Assembly: GCF_029867415.1 (NCBI RefSeq) | Contig: NC_081184.1 | Coordinates: 112,551,476-112,615,475, forward strand | Origin: Vicia villosa | Taxonomy: Eukaryota; Streptophyta; Magnoliopsida; Fabales; Fabaceae | Reading direction: 5' to 3' | DNA length: 64,000 bases | Part shown: in pieces, positions 1 to 12,310 of the stretch | How positions within the stretch are numbered: position 1 is the first letter of the stretch | Layout: every line of letters begins with the position of its first letter | Notes under the pieces: generated by a model | Told to the model about the DNA's origin: nothing | Database searches by the model: none | What the model saw: the letters and a program-made list of their open reading frames with translations, nothing else | Program-made: the position numbers and the translations under genes

Positions 1-224
1 TAAATTAAATTAAATGATGTGACTAAATTATTTTTTATAACTTCTTTCGTACATATGCCAAAATATTTTTGATTGGGATTCTTATGGTAAGAATTGTTCA
101 TGTTATATAGTTAAGTTAAGAATTGAAAGAAAAACAAGATAGAAATCCTAAGGCAAGAAAGAATATCCTTAAACAAATACAATAAAAAAAGCATAAAAAA
201 GTAAAACTCAAAACAAAGAATAGC

Positions 225-233
225 CTATAAATA
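225..233 (+). promoter_or_regulatory. TATA box of the AGC kinase gene
   Basis: The motif CTATAAATA lies about 80 bases upstream of the kinase ATG, followed by a pyrimidine/C-rich stretch typical of a plant 5' leader. Position and sequence fit a core promoter; transcription start was not determined. Confidence 0.55.
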
Positions 234-313
234 ACCATATACCAACCAGCAAAACCGTATTTCTTCCAAATCCTTCCACCTTCATTCTCTCCTCTCCTTC
301 CATTAAAACCAAA

Positions 314-1618
314 ATGGATTCAGCTCCACCATTGTTGGAGCTAGACCTTGACAACCTTAAAGCCCTCAAAATCCTAGGCAAAGGTGCCATGGGCACTGTC
401 TTCCTCGTCCGCCACCCCACAATCACAACCACCAACACCACCAACAGCAACAACAACAACAACCTCTTCGCTCTCAAAGTCGTGGACAAAACCTCCATGC
501 ATGCAAAACTCGACGCAGAACGCCGTGCCCGTTGGGAAATCCAGGTTCTCTCAGCGCTCTCCCACCCTTTTCTCCCTTCCATTCTCGGCATATATGAATC
601 GCCACAGTTTCTTGCATGGGCCTTACCTTATTGTCCAGGGGGTGATCTCAATGTCCTCCGTTACCACCAAAACGACCGCGTTTTCTCTCCTACCGTTATT
701 CGATTCTACCTTGCTGAAATAATATGCGCTCTCGACCACCTTCATTCCATGGGCATCGCTTACCGTGACTTAAAACCCGAAAATGTCCTTATCCAACGCT
801 CCGGGCACGTCACCCTCACCGATTTTGACCTCTCCCGAAAACTCAAACACAAAACCGTTAACAACATTGTTTCTGCAATGTCTTTGCCTGACAAAAAGGC
901 TCAAGAAGCTTCCAGAAAACACCGACGCAACTTCTCTCGCTGGATCCAGCTTCTTCCTAAAGAATCCTCTCAATATTATCAGAACGGTTTGAGTTTAAGT
1001 TTGAGTTTGAAGAAGACAATGTCAGCAAGAGTTAGCCCGGTGAGTCGACGGAAACAAAGCTTCTCAAACGGCGAACGGTCCAACTCGTTCGTTGGGACCG
1101 AGGAATATGTCTCGCCGGAGGTTGTTCATGGTGATGGACACGAGTTTGCTGTGGATTGGTGGGCGCTTGGGATTCTAACATACGAGATGCTATATGGCAG
1201 GACGCCTTTCAAGGGAAAGAATCGGAAGGAAACGTTTAGGAATGTGCTTACGAAGTCGCCGGAGTTCGTTGGGAAAAGGACGGAGTTGACGAATTTGATA
1301 GAGAGGTTGTTAGAGAAGGATCCTATGAAGAGATTGGGTTATTCGCGTGGTGCTATTGAGGTCAAACAACATGGGTTCTTTAGAGGGGTTAATTGGGAAA
1401 TGTTGACGAAGGTGGTGCGTCCTCCATTCATTCCGGGTAGAGATGACATTAACGGAGAACTACCATCGGGGAAATTTTCCGATGGAAATGGCAGTGTGAA
1501 TATAAAAGATTATTTTCAACGGTTGAAATCATCGTCGCTAATGCCTCACGCGCCTTTGCCGTTACCGTCGCCGCCTTGTTATAGGTTTAGAAAAAATGTT
1601 TCGCTAACGGCATTCTAA
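314..1618 (+). CDS. AGC-family (AGCVIII/AGC2-like) serine/threonine protein kinase, UNICORN-like
   Basis: Intronless 434-residue kinase. Visible motifs: glycine-rich loop GKGAMGTV (22-29), ATP-binding lysine in FALKVV (K55), catalytic loop YRDLKPEN (D152), and DFD (170-172) instead of DFG, a hallmark of plant AGCVIII kinases. About 89 residues separate DFD from the activation-segment motif GTEEYVSPE (261-269), as expected for the family's basic Ser-rich insertion, here with RRKQSF. The AGC-type tail contains PPFIP near residue 370 and ends in SLTAF. An Asn run (46-50) lies between the loop and the lysine. Known plant relatives such as UCN/UCNL and OXI1 act in growth control and oxidative or pathogen signalling. 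The UCN-like assignment is from overall pattern and single-exon structure; the exact orthologue is uncertain. The start is the first ATG after the TATA box. Confidence 0.93.
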   Translation: MDSAPPLLELDLDNLKALKILGKGAMGTVFLVRHPTITTTNTTNSNNNNNLFALKVVDKTSMHAKLDAERRARWEIQVLSALSHPFLPSILGIYESPQFLAWALPYCPGGDLNVLRYHQNDRVFSPTVIRFYLAEIICALDHLHSMGIAYRDLKPENVLIQRSGHVTLTDFDLSRKLKHKTVNNIVSAMSLPDKKAQEASRKHRRNFSRWIQLLPKESSQYYQNGLSLSLSLKKTMSARVSPVSRRKQSFSNGERSNSFVGTEEYVSPEVVHGDGHEFAVDWWALGILTYEMLYGRTPFKGKNRKETFRNVLTKSPEFVGKRTELTNLIERLLEKDPMKRLGYSRGAIEVKQHGFFRGVNWEMLTKVVRPPFIPGRDDINGELPSGKFSDGNGSVNIKDYFQRLKSSSLMPHAPLPLPSPPCYRFRKNVSLTAF

Positions 1619-4199
1619 ACCACGTGTGTGTGCTTCGTTGCATGTGTAAGAGTTAGTTTTTTTAACATTTTTATTGTAATTGTAATATCTGTGAACAGAA
1701 GTTGAATAACTGTAGATCGTGAAGAATGAGATAGCATAACTAGTTTGGTTTGAACTATGACAATATCATGTGTAATCAAGGTTTGCAGATGTAGATTGAC
1801 ATAGTTGGATCTTTGGTTAAAATATTTATTAATCTTAGATCAGTTGACTATAGATAAAAATTGAGTTTAAGTTGCTCTATTTCATTAGAATTGAAAGGTA
1901 ACATTGTGAAAATATTTGGGGATATACATATACATATAAATATATTATATTTTTTAACTTTTCTTCCTTTTTACCTTTTTACAAGTATATATGTCTTGGG
2001 TATGAATAGTCTGCTCAAATGTTGTTAAACACTAAAACGTTTCTCTAACATCAATATGTTTTGATATTTCTGGTATCAAGAATGCTAAATTGACACTAAA
2101 TCTTAACATTACATGTTTTAGTTTTTTAAATATTTTATTGGTGCTCAAAATATGTGCTTGTACATAATTTATTAGGAATAGCATTGCTCTTTTATACAAC
2201 TCTCACATACGACGTAGGATATTTGTGTAAGCTTTGGTGCCATTATAGCATTGTTTTTTTGACATTGTCTATATTTGTGACATAGTTTTTTTAATTGTTT
2301 TGTTCATAAAAAGAGTCTAGTTTTGTTTAGAGTTTGATAATTACATTTTAGTTAAGAGTTGTTCGTAAAAGAATTTAACGTAGGATTTGAAATGAGACAT
2401 TTCATCTCTCATACTTATTACAATATATGAGATATTATATTAATAAAAAAAATTAAGAATTGTTCTAATGAAAGTTTAATTTGATAGGAGTAATATGAGA
2501 ATCATTAAAATATTTATTAGTTTAGTCGTGTCGAGCAACTTGATAAATTATGATAAATTGTACACAATAATTTATAATTATATTTTTGAGAAATTTGGGT
2601 CGGACATATACTCAGACTTAAGAAAGTTAGCCGCAATCTCCAAGCATTTTATAGGGCAACACCGATCTTAACTTGTATTTCCGAACCTTCACCTGAAGCA
2701 TTTTCCTCTAACAAGTCTCATACTTGGGGGACTATACATTCTAGTCTCCCCTCCAAAGCATCTTGCCCATGCAAACTTTATGCTTGGGGAATTTTGTACA
2801 TTCCAGTATTTCACCTAAAAGCATATGAGATGAAGTACTCGGGTGTAGCATAGTCCGTCTCGACCTAAACCACTCACAGGAAAGGACTAGACCAGATCAC
2901 TCTTAATGAGTCAAATCGCGAAGGTTGGTTCATGAACGAATGCAACTCACTTTGGATGAATACCCATTATACATACAATTGGAGCATTAAATCCATTTAA
3001 TAACCTTAAAATGCTGTCCTTGGACAAAGAGATAGAGAAGTTAACTCCTTTCAACAAGATAAGGGAATACGTATCATAATGACAATTGAATCAGCATAAA
3101 GACTCAGTCATAAGAAAGTTTTATAAAAATTAGACATCGTTAAGCATAAAACGACACACTTTTCATAAGACTCACAGTCAATCAATTTTCGAGCAACTCT
3201 TACTGGCTTCGTGTCGATAGAGTTATTAATAATGCACTCTACGTATATATTTGGTGTCCGTGGAGAGCGGTAAAACTGACTCAGTCCTCAAGTTTAATAC
3301 AAATAAAGCTACCACATGCGGTGATGATAATGACGATGATGACATTGCAAAATAGGTTGTACGCCAACTTTTTTCAGATTCATTATTGTTTTAATGACAT
3401 GAAAAAGGTGCTCGATCAAACCACTATTATATACTCTCATTGTGATCGGACTATACTTGTTGTCAATGTTCATTTACATTATGGTCATTGAAAAGTGTAA
3501 GTTTTATGGTGATATGGTACCAAAGTCGCACGACGATCACTATTCAAGAGAGATTAGAAGAGAAAAATAATAATTCATAGGAGGATATCCAGATTTTTGA
3601 ACATTCTAGAAGCTTCATGATATTAAGACACTGGTATCTCAAAAAATCAATTTAAGTGGATCTATTTGCATTTCACAGGGGAAAAAAAATTCAATTTAAG
3701 TAAATCAAAGCTATTCAACATTCTATTGAGGTGTCTCATTTGTGTAGGGTCGGGTACTTATTTCATCTAGTATTTGCTAGAGCAATTATCCCTTTTGAAT
3801 TTATGCTAATTTTTTTTCTTCATTTTTTAGCCCCTACATCAATTTAAGTAAATTGATATGATCTTTGTATTGGAATAATTTTATTGGATCATAAAAGATA
3901 GTGCATGGTAAAAATGATTTAAGTGCAGCAATGCTAGACTCAATCGCTCGATTGGGCTTGGTTTCCCAAAGTTGGGCCTATCTGGTTCCAATAATACTTT
4001 TGTCTTGATGATATGGAATTAGTTAATACACCTTATTCTTTCCAAACTTTGAAAGCTCGTGAGACATTGTCTAAATCCAAGAGTGATTGTTGATGGCATT
4101 ATTTTTATATATTTTTTGTTTAATTTGTGATATCATTTCCATGTCATTTGTATCTTCCTTGAAATATTGTCTTGTTATGACTTGATATGATGTTTCTAC
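1619..4199. other. AT-rich intergenic DNA with a possible decayed LTR
   Basis: No gene is seen. The first 200 bases are the kinase 3' flank. Between about 2590 and 3560 the sequence turns less AT-rich and contains a 'CTTGGGGGACTATAC' phrase like those near LTRs of Tat/Athila-type gypsy elements, then 'TGGTACCAAAG' near 3515, which could be a decayed primer-binding site. This is suggestive only. The rest holds nothing I can identify. Confidence 0.3.
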
Positions 4200-6600
4200 A
4201 ATGGTTTATTATTGAGGATGATATGTAACAAACTTCCAACTCTTTGGAGGAGCTAGTGTAGGTTCTTCATGTTTTCTTTTATCCTCTTGAGTTTTACCTG
4301 AATCGGAATGATGGCTATTTGAAACGCTGATTTGTTCTTCTATTTTGTCCTCATGATACCTTTCTATCATTAAATCATTAAGTTCATCAAATACAACATG
4401 CATACTTTCCTCAACACATTGGTTTCTTAAATTATAAATTCTATATTTATTTTTTTTAAGTTATGGAATAACCAATAAATATTCAATTGTTTGATTTAGA
4501 ACCAAATTTTACCAAATTATACTTATTATTAAGAATATAATAATAACATCTAAAAACACAAAAATAAATTATATTTGGTAATATATTTTTTTAGAGTTCA
4601 TGTGGGGTTTTGTTTAATATTTTTCTAATAGATACTCGTTATAACATATAGCAAGAAGTATTGATTGCTTCTTCACAAAAATAATTTTCTATTTTTAATT
4701 CATTTAGCATGATTATTGCCTTATCTTGAAGAGTCCTATTTTATTTTCTTTCGACCACACCATTTTATTATGGTATTCTAGGACATGAGAAATTACGAGA
4801 TACGTTATTTTCATCAAATAATTCTTTGAAGGAGATCTTTTCAAATTATCTCCCATGGTCACTTCTTACAACTATGATGTATGAGCTTTTCTCATTTTGA
4901 ACTGAAATACAACATGTCCCATCTTTTTGCAAAAAGAACAATTATTTTCTTTTTCATTGTTGTTCTTTTGAGAGATGATGAAATTTTCATAAACCTTTTG
5001 GTTTTTTCCAGAGATTTTAAAACATATTCCTACTTTATAAAATACTCATGATTGTGTTACTAAGATTTTTTTGAAAAGTTTCAGTGATTTAAATTTTTTG
5101 ATAATATCATTAGTTAGAGCTTCTACTTGGCTTTCAAGAGACTTGATTTCTTTTTCTTTTTGAGGCGGTTTTTAAGTACTTGGTTGCTTTAGTTTTTTGC
5201 TTAAGATTTTTTTTATGCATGAACAAGGTTGAATATGAGTTATACAAGTTTCAAATAATATCTATATTATTTTCATTTGATTTTTGAAGTTTCTCTTTTT
5301 CATTTTTTTAAATTAAGAAGTTTACCTCTAGTAAATTCTCTAATAGAATATTAATGGTTTTGCAAGTATGACATGAGTTAGAGAAGCTCACCTCTTCAGA
5401 GTCTGAGTTTTTCATTCAACAAAAATTTGCTTCTCCATCCTCAGCTTCTGAGTTAAAACTTTTAAGATCCACCCGAGAAGCCCATCATTTTTGAGATTCT
5501 TTGCCTTAAGGACACTCAGTTTTGAAGTGTCTTACCTTGTTGCATCCATAACATGCAATATTACTCTTGTCAACTTTAGTTTTCTAAAAGTATCTTCTGT
5601 TTTGAAATGGTTTTTGAATTTGATTTCTTCAAAAGATCATTTGCTTAATTTTTCGAGAGATAAAGGCAAGATCATCTTCATCCTCGGAGTGTGATTCTAT
5701 AAGCTCATCGTATTTTGGTTCATGATTTTGTGAGGATATGATTTATTTTTGAGCAACTAAAGTTTGAGAGGCTTTAATGTAGTCGTGTTTCCTTACTTTC
5801 GTGGTATGTCTTCAATGATTAAAATTTCATGAGCACGATGCGATTCAATGAGTTTTTCAACCTGCAACTCTTTTAAGTTGTTTGCATATGTAATAGCAGT
5901 GACCATGGGTCCCCAAATATTTGGAAGGCTTCCTATAATCTTTCTCTTTCATGGGTTGCGAAAGTTTTTTCAAGTGATATGAGCTCGTTTACAATGATGG
6001 TTAATCCTGCAAACATCTTGTTAATTGTATCGTCTTCTTTTATTTCAAACGTTTCAAATTTATTTACTCCCATGTCAATTATTTACTCTTTGACATAACT
6101 AGTTCCTTCATGATGGATTTTGAGAGCATCCCAGTTTCTTTTGTAGGAGTACATTATTTTACTCTATTATAATCTACTCCACTCAAGGCAGGAGGTAAAA
6201 TAAATCTAGCTTTAGAGTTTTGAAGTACCTTGTCATTTTCATCTTTGGTCCATTCTTATTGTGGTGTAGGTACTGATTCAGAAGTCTCTCTTTGAGTAGA
6301 CATAGTTACAAAATTTCCTATTTCAACAACTGACCATATTTTGTTATCTTGAGAGGTTAGAAAGAATTTAAATATCCTATTCCAGTAGTAGTAACCTTAG
6401 CCATTGAAATATGGAGGTCTATGTGATAGTCCTTCTTCAGATATAAACTTTGTTTGTTCAAACATTTCTTTCATGATCATTTTACTCTAACACTATTAAG
6501 ATTCCTTTAAAATTCAAAAGTTGGTGCTATAGAGACGTTTCTATATACCAATTGAAGTAAATAGAAAGTAACTAGAAAATGGGGGGGGGGGGGGGGGTGA
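4200..6600 (-). mobile_element. Degenerate Ty1/copia retrotransposon (SIRE-like), gag to integrase
   Basis: Read on the minus strand, 6480 to 4200 gives broken copia reading frames. The gag start is near 6470, with phrases matching MFEQTKF and PPYFNG. A zinc knuckle CYGCNKVRHFKTEC lies near 5560-5510. Integrase core phrases VRSDHGR, NGVVERK and NRTLQDKAIIMLNE lie near 4880-4690, followed by a hinge segment MHVVFDELNDL (ORF 4403-4209). Many in-frame stops and frameshifts show it is dead. Reverse transcriptase and RNase H are missing at the 4200 end. A run of 16 G at about 6582-6597, followed by TGAATAG, resembles the G-run in SIRE/Maximus-type leaders. Lineage is inferred from phrase similarity only. 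Confidence 0.72.
6582..6597. repeat. Homopolymeric G16 tract
   Basis: An uninterrupted run of about 16 guanines sits in otherwise AT-rich sequence at the gag-proximal end of the dead copia element. Such tracts occur in the leader of some legume SIRE-type elements and can form G-quadruplex DNA on the plus strand. Confidence 0.8.
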
Positions 6601-7859
6601 ATAGAGACGTTTTAAAATTTCTTTTTAGCTTAGAATCACAACACAAACTTTAAAGGAATCCTTGGAGAAGAAAGATTATTATAATATATAGATAATAAGT
6701 TAGTGTGAAATGTATGAGAATGTAATTCACAATGTGATAAATAAAAGAAAACAGATTGAGAGAAGGTGCACACAAAAGTTATACTAGTTCAGCAAAAATG
6801 GTTAGTCTAGTCCTTACAATATGTGACATTTTTTAGTGATGTTTGAAATAGCTTTTATTCAGAGTACTATTTACACACAATGTATTCTCTTATCCTTATC
6901 AAGCTTACAACTCTGAATGATTTAGCTTTCAAGGAACTTACAAATTTGTTTACAAGCCTTTTGTACTGCCTGGGGATATACACAATTACATGAGTGTTTT
7001 GATGTGTAAAACAATGAACTACAACTTCAGTGTATGGTAGGGAGAGTTTTTAGTAAGGAATCTTTGGTAATGTGTATTGATGATTTGAAGTGGCTTGAAA
7101 ATGAGAAATAATGTTGTTAGGATGTTTGATGAACTCTTTTGCTTCTTGTCTCTTTTTGATATCCAAAAACCACACCTTAAAGTAAAATTAAAACTTCAAT
7201 TTAATTATAATGTGGTTGTTGTAAGGTGATGCATCAAAATTTATCCATGAACAAACACCATAAACTATAGATGTGCCACAAATATAATTTGGCTCCTCGG
7301 AAGGAAAACATTTAACCTTGAAACTTGTTCTATCAAAAGAAAAACTAATACTATTCATTTGAACTCTATGATGTAATCATCATAGTACTCTATCATATAA
7401 CTTATTAAAACATATCTTTATATTACTTGGTGTCAAGTGACTTTTGTGTTCTTGTATCTGTATCCTCCCACATGATTGCGTATCCTCGGATTTAATATGA
7501 TTTATCATGATGAAGATAGTCTTTTTAGGAAATAACCATGTAACTTTGATAATCCTTTTATGAAATGACCATGTAACTTTGAAATAACCATCTTGTATTA
7601 TTATGAAAAGCTTGCAACAAATTTTAGATAAAATTTATAAAATAGTCTGTTATCTTCAAAATAATTTAGAATATGTTTCAATAAGTTCTTGGGATTTATG
7701 CTAACCAGGAGAAGGATATAGGCTAACCTAGATAATTGTTAGACCATCATCAATATGAGAATTCCATCTAACATTAAATAAGTTTAACAACTAACAAGGT
7801 GCTTAGCCACACTAGTTTGTTTCCTTTTTTGAGTAGGTGACAAGGTTTTCCCTTTCCTT
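6600..7859. other. AT-rich repeat-like spacer, possibly copia LTR remnant
   Basis: No coding sequence is seen. Position next to the gag-proximal end of the dead copia element suggests its 5' leader and LTR, but no second LTR copy or TG...CA ends could be recognised. Confidence 0.25.
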
Positions 7860-10030
7860 TCCACTTTTAAGAAGAATTTAAAGTTAGACTGGATAAGCGA
7901 GTGCGAGGAAGTGTTCTCCAACCTAAAGGCCTTTCTAAAATCACCAGTCATATTGATGTGCCTTATAGTCGTCTTCCCCCTTTACCTCTACCTATGTGTT
8001 ATTGACCAGGGGATTAATTTTGTGCTCGTACAAGAGACAAACAAAGTAGAGCAACTTTTATATTTTGTGAGCAAGATATTTAAGGGTATTGTGGCCAGGT
8101 ACCAAAAGATTGAGATGATCTCCTTGGCGGTCGTAATAATTGCAAGGAAACTCGGACTCAACTTTCAAGGGCACCAGGCAATGGTGAAAACCAACTACTC
8201 CATTCAACGGGTTTTAGAAAAGACAACACTTGTAGGGAAGATGGTGTCTTAGTCAGTCTAGTTATCTAAATATGATATCCAATATATCCCTAAATGAAGC
8301 ATCAAATTGCAGGTACTAGTCAATTTCATAACAGGGTTTAGTTCACTAGTAGACGAGGATACCGCACACACATGGATATTATATATAGATGGCACCTCGA
8401 ACCTGAAGAGAAGTGGCACTAGAATAGTATTAGAAGGCCCAAATTAAATATTTCTCGAGAAAACCTTGAAGTTTAAATTCACGGACGAAAATAATAAAGT
8501 TGATAATGAAACCCTTATCATCGACATGATTCTCTCCTTTGAAATAGGCACTTCAAATCTCAAAGCTAGGAGCGACTCGCAATTAGTGGCCAATCAGGTC
8601 ATCAAAGAATATTAGGCAAAAAATCCCCATCTTATCAAGTATCTCAAAAAGGTACATGACTTATCTGGATGTTTCAAAGCTTTTGAAATAACATAAGTGC
8701 CCAGGGAACAAAAATTTAGGGTTAACCTTCTCTCTAAAAAGAGTAGGACATAATCACACTGTAATTCACAATACTCTCTTCACCCCTGTATCGAGGCAGA
8801 CAAAACTAACATTGTTGAAGTCTCTCAGACCATCAAATGGATGACACCCTTTATATTATATCTACAATCAGATGAACAGACGCTAGAAGAGTTAGAAGTG
8901 GAGAATATTTGAAAGCGTGTATCAAAATACACCATGATATCAAGGAAGCATTACAAGATAGGAATGCCTTCCCCAATGTTAAGATGTCTAGTAAAAAGAT
9001 AAATTTCCCTGGTCGTCATAGAGGTGCACTAAGGAAATTGCAGTAGTTAGATTAGCAGGCAAGCATTGGCCCATAAATTGTTAAGGGTAGTTTACTATTG
9101 GCCCACACTTATGAAGGATAATACAATATCATCGGGAAATACGATAAATGACATGATCATGTCAATTTATATCATGCACCAACTAAGATCCTACATTCAG
9201 TCATGTTGCCTTTGACATTCTACTAATGGAGCATGGACATCTTAGGTTTTTTTCCATTGGTGCCTGGACAATTTAATTTGAAGTTAACTCTAAAATCACG
9301 GTATAAATAGTTCGTCACTTATATTGGCAACAAATCATGTGCAAGTTTAGGTTGCCAAGAGTTATCATATCAGACAATGGTACTCAATTTTCTAGCTTTA
9401 CTATGGTCAATTTTTTTCACGACCTTGAAGTACAAACAAAGTTTATTTTTGTTGTCCATCCACAGGAAAACAGGCAGTATGAGTCAGCAAACAAAGTGAT
9501 ATTATGCGTAATAAAGAAAAAGTTGGATGAAACCAAAGGGTTTTGAAATTAACAGTTCCACAAATTATTGTGGTTATATCTTATCATACCATCCCTCCTT
9601 CAACCACCAAAAAGACTTTATTCATAATGGTATACAGAATTAATGCCATGCTGCTTGTCAAAATCCACATGCCCACGAGGAGGTATTCTCAATTCAATTA
9701 AGAATAGAATGAGGTGGAACTTATGTGTGAAGTCGGCCTAATAGATGAGACTTGATATGTCGCTCACATCATGGAATTTTTTTCCAAACAAAGGGCGACT
9801 ATAAGATACAACTCACAAGTGGTCCCAAAAGAAATGTAGAAGGGCGACCTCGTACTCTGGCAGGTTGTTGCATTGTCTCAACAAGGTAAGGTACAACCTA
9901 ACTAGGATGCTCCATATTGCATATGCCAGAAACTACCTCAAGGAGCCTACATGCTCAAAGAGTTGAATTATAAGACTTATCCCAAGAACACAGAACTTAG
10001 CAAACTTGAGATGTTATTACAATTAGCTAT
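7860..10030 (+). mobile_element. Degenerate Ty3/gypsy Tat-lineage pol remnant (RNase H, aRNase H, integrase)
   Basis: On the plus strand, 7875-8250 encodes the RT/RNase H end with ECEEVFSNLKAFL, LLYFVSKIFKG and KTTLVGKMVS. After a stop, YDIQYIPK follows. Around 8370-8440 comes WILYIDGTSN...RIVLEGPN, the archaeal-type RNase H typical of the Tat clade (Tat/Ogre/Retand). Integrase phrases LPRVIISDNGTQF appear at 9337-9420, and the C-terminal part decays to about 10030. Numerous stops and frameshifts make it a pseudogene. RT core, gag and recognisable LTRs are absent from this stretch. Confidence 0.75.
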
Positions 10031-10770
10031 CTTTTTGTTATCCATTTTTAATAAGGAGAAAGGCGTTTAGCCAACCAATGTATGAATTATTTTAAAAACT
10101 GATTGTTATCGTATTCACATAAAAGTTAACATACTGCATTATGGTCGATTTCTTTACGAAGTATCTCACAGACGCTTTCATCACTAGTGGAAGCTGCCCA
10201 AACCACCAGTGCTTCCACAATCAACATTCCTTCGTCTCTCCATCGCCTTAGTATGTTTTGATCTTCGCATCTTGACTCGGTGTCAAATTTCCGGATGAAA
10301 GATGTGTTCTAATGATGAATAATTGTTGATTATAACAATGTTGTGGACCTCCATAGGCATAATAAGATGCAATTGAGTAAAATCAGAATATCTAACAATT
10401 TGTGCCACAACGGAGTATCGCGTGCTTCACGTCGGCTATTACCTTAATCGCTGGTAATTTGCGTTTAGAGTTTGGTTTACTTCATTGTGATCTAGGAATT
10501 CTGGTGCGATATGATATCCACTTATTTCTTGGATGTTCTTCTCCGCATGGAATACGCGGTAGAAAATTTAAGTCGGAAATTATTACAAATTTGTCGTACC
10601 TTCGAAGTCAATACGGTAAGGATCACATTGATGATGGATAATTGATTCGATCCAGAATTCAAAGGCTAATCAAGGATCCCCATGGAAAAATCAAAAGTGA
10701 ATGTCACAATCTCTCAGCAATTTTGGCATAAATCTGAGTTTGGATTTCGAACGATCCATCAATGGAATTT
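10031..10770. other. Spacer without identifiable gene
   Basis: Two short open frames (10402-10641, 10701-10958) have no recognisable domain or gene context. The first part may be 3' noncoding or LTR sequence of the gypsy remnant; nothing else is seen. Confidence 0.3.
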
Positions 10771-10775
10771 TCACG

Positions 10776-11835
10776 GGAATTAGGAGTCAATTCACACAAA
10801 GAACGCCAATGTTCTATTATGGAACTAGAATTATGTGTAAGTTGGTGATGAACATTCCTGAACTAGAGGTACTAATCTCTAACAAGGCGGCACAGGGACG
10901 GACTTGCAAGGTTAGCACTCCAATGACAAAGTCAGTTCAAAATTCAAGATGGATGTAGTAAAAAGTCGAGATCAGAAAGTGTACCTTGCATATATTTTGA
11001 GATACCTTTATATCTTGGGTCATTTGGGGTAGAATGAAATTAATTTGGACTTTAGTTTTTTGGACCTTTTCCTGGTCCAAAATATGATTATTCTAAAATA
11101 AGTCATCTGACATCCTTTCATATTTGAACTCATATCCACTAATTTAATTAATTAATTAATTATATAAATAGAAATCTAATTAATCTTCTACTTAATTTGA
11201 TTACTAACAAATTAAAGCTCTTAACTGATAGATAACTGATATATTAATACAAATATAAATATTGACATAATAAATATTGTAATATAGTTAGAGAATACAC
11301 ACAAACAACGGGAATTAGGAGTCAATTCACACAAACAACGTCAATGTTCTATTATGGAACTAGAATTATGTGTAAGTTGGTGATGAACATTCCTGAACTA
11401 GAGGTACTAATCTCTAACAAGGCGGCACAGGGATGGAGTTGCAAGGTCAGCACTCCAATGACAAAGTCAGTTCAAAATTCAAGATGGATGTAGTAAAAAG
11501 TGGAGATCAGAAAGTGTACCTGCATATATTTTGAGATACCTTGATATCTTGGGTCATTTGGAGTAGAATGACATTAATTTGGACTTTAGTTTTTTGGACC
11601 TTTTCCTGGTCCAAAACATGATTATTCTAAAATAAGTCATCTGACATCCTTTCATATTTGAACTCATATCAACTAATTTAATTAATTAATTAATTATATA
11701 AATAGAAATATAATTAATCTTCTACTTAATTTGATTACTAACAAATTAAAGCTCTTAACTGATAGATAACTGATATATTAATACAAATATAAATATTAAC
11801 ATAATAAATATTGTAATATAATTAGAGAATACAAA
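10776..11835. repeat. 535-bp direct tandem duplication (two copies)
   Basis: The segment starting GGAATTAGGAGTCAATTCACA at 10776 recurs at 11311 and the two copies run in parallel to about 11309 and 11835. Copies differ by scattered substitutions, so this is not a recent assembly artefact. Each copy carries the same (TTAA)n-like stretch near 11140 and 11680. The junction repeats the words CACACAAACAACG. No gene is contained. Confidence 0.9.
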
Positions 11836-11944
11836 TATTCCAATTATCTTCGACTTTAGTAATATATCTAAACAATTATATCATGATTATTTAGGCATAT
11901 CTGAATGTTATTTATCTTAACCAAATCTAAATGTAGATCAATAT

Positions 11945-11945
<1 letters not shown>

Positions 11946-12002
<57 letters not shown>

Positions 12003-12014
12003 TAATAATAATAA
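11946..12014. repeat. (AAT)n microsatellite
   Basis: Near-perfect trinucleotide array of roughly 23 units, with a single GAT interruption near 12001. Confidence 0.95.
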
Positions 12015-12054
12015 CAAAAGTGTGGGAATTGTCATTCTTTTTACATGATGCGGT

Positions 12055-12310
12055 TTATTTGAGACAATTCTTCATCACGCGTACAATTTTATTGCAAAAG
12101 AAACATGTGGACTCATTTGGTTGTTCTTTTTCCTTATTGTTATGAGAAGGGTTTCCTTCATTCCTTTTCCTTTTATTATGGGAGTTGGTGGCCAAGTGAA
12201 CACTATCAATACTTTTCATCTTCGGTCTCTCTTCCTCTTGCACGAAGTGGGATATAAGTTCATTGAGGGTCCATTTATCTTTATGAATATTACATCTCAC
12301 TTTAAATTTA
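12055..12310 (-). pseudogene. Ty1/copia gag fragment with zinc knuckle
   Basis: The minus frame reads WTLNELISHFVQEEER, a basic SHNKRKRNEG stretch and CFFCNKIVRVMKNC. These match the C-terminal part of a copia gag (UBN2-type) and its CCHC knuckle, where the usual His is lost. No protease or integrase follows, so it is an isolated scrap and not functional. Confidence 0.7.

Noticed and set aside
208..591. Minus-strand open frame over the kinase start
   Set aside because: Antisense shadow of the kinase; hydrophobic Leu/Val run is the complement of the Asn/Thr codon repeat.
5491..5694. Plus-strand membrane-like ORF
   Set aside because: Antisense of the copia zinc-knuckle region, which makes sense only on the minus strand.
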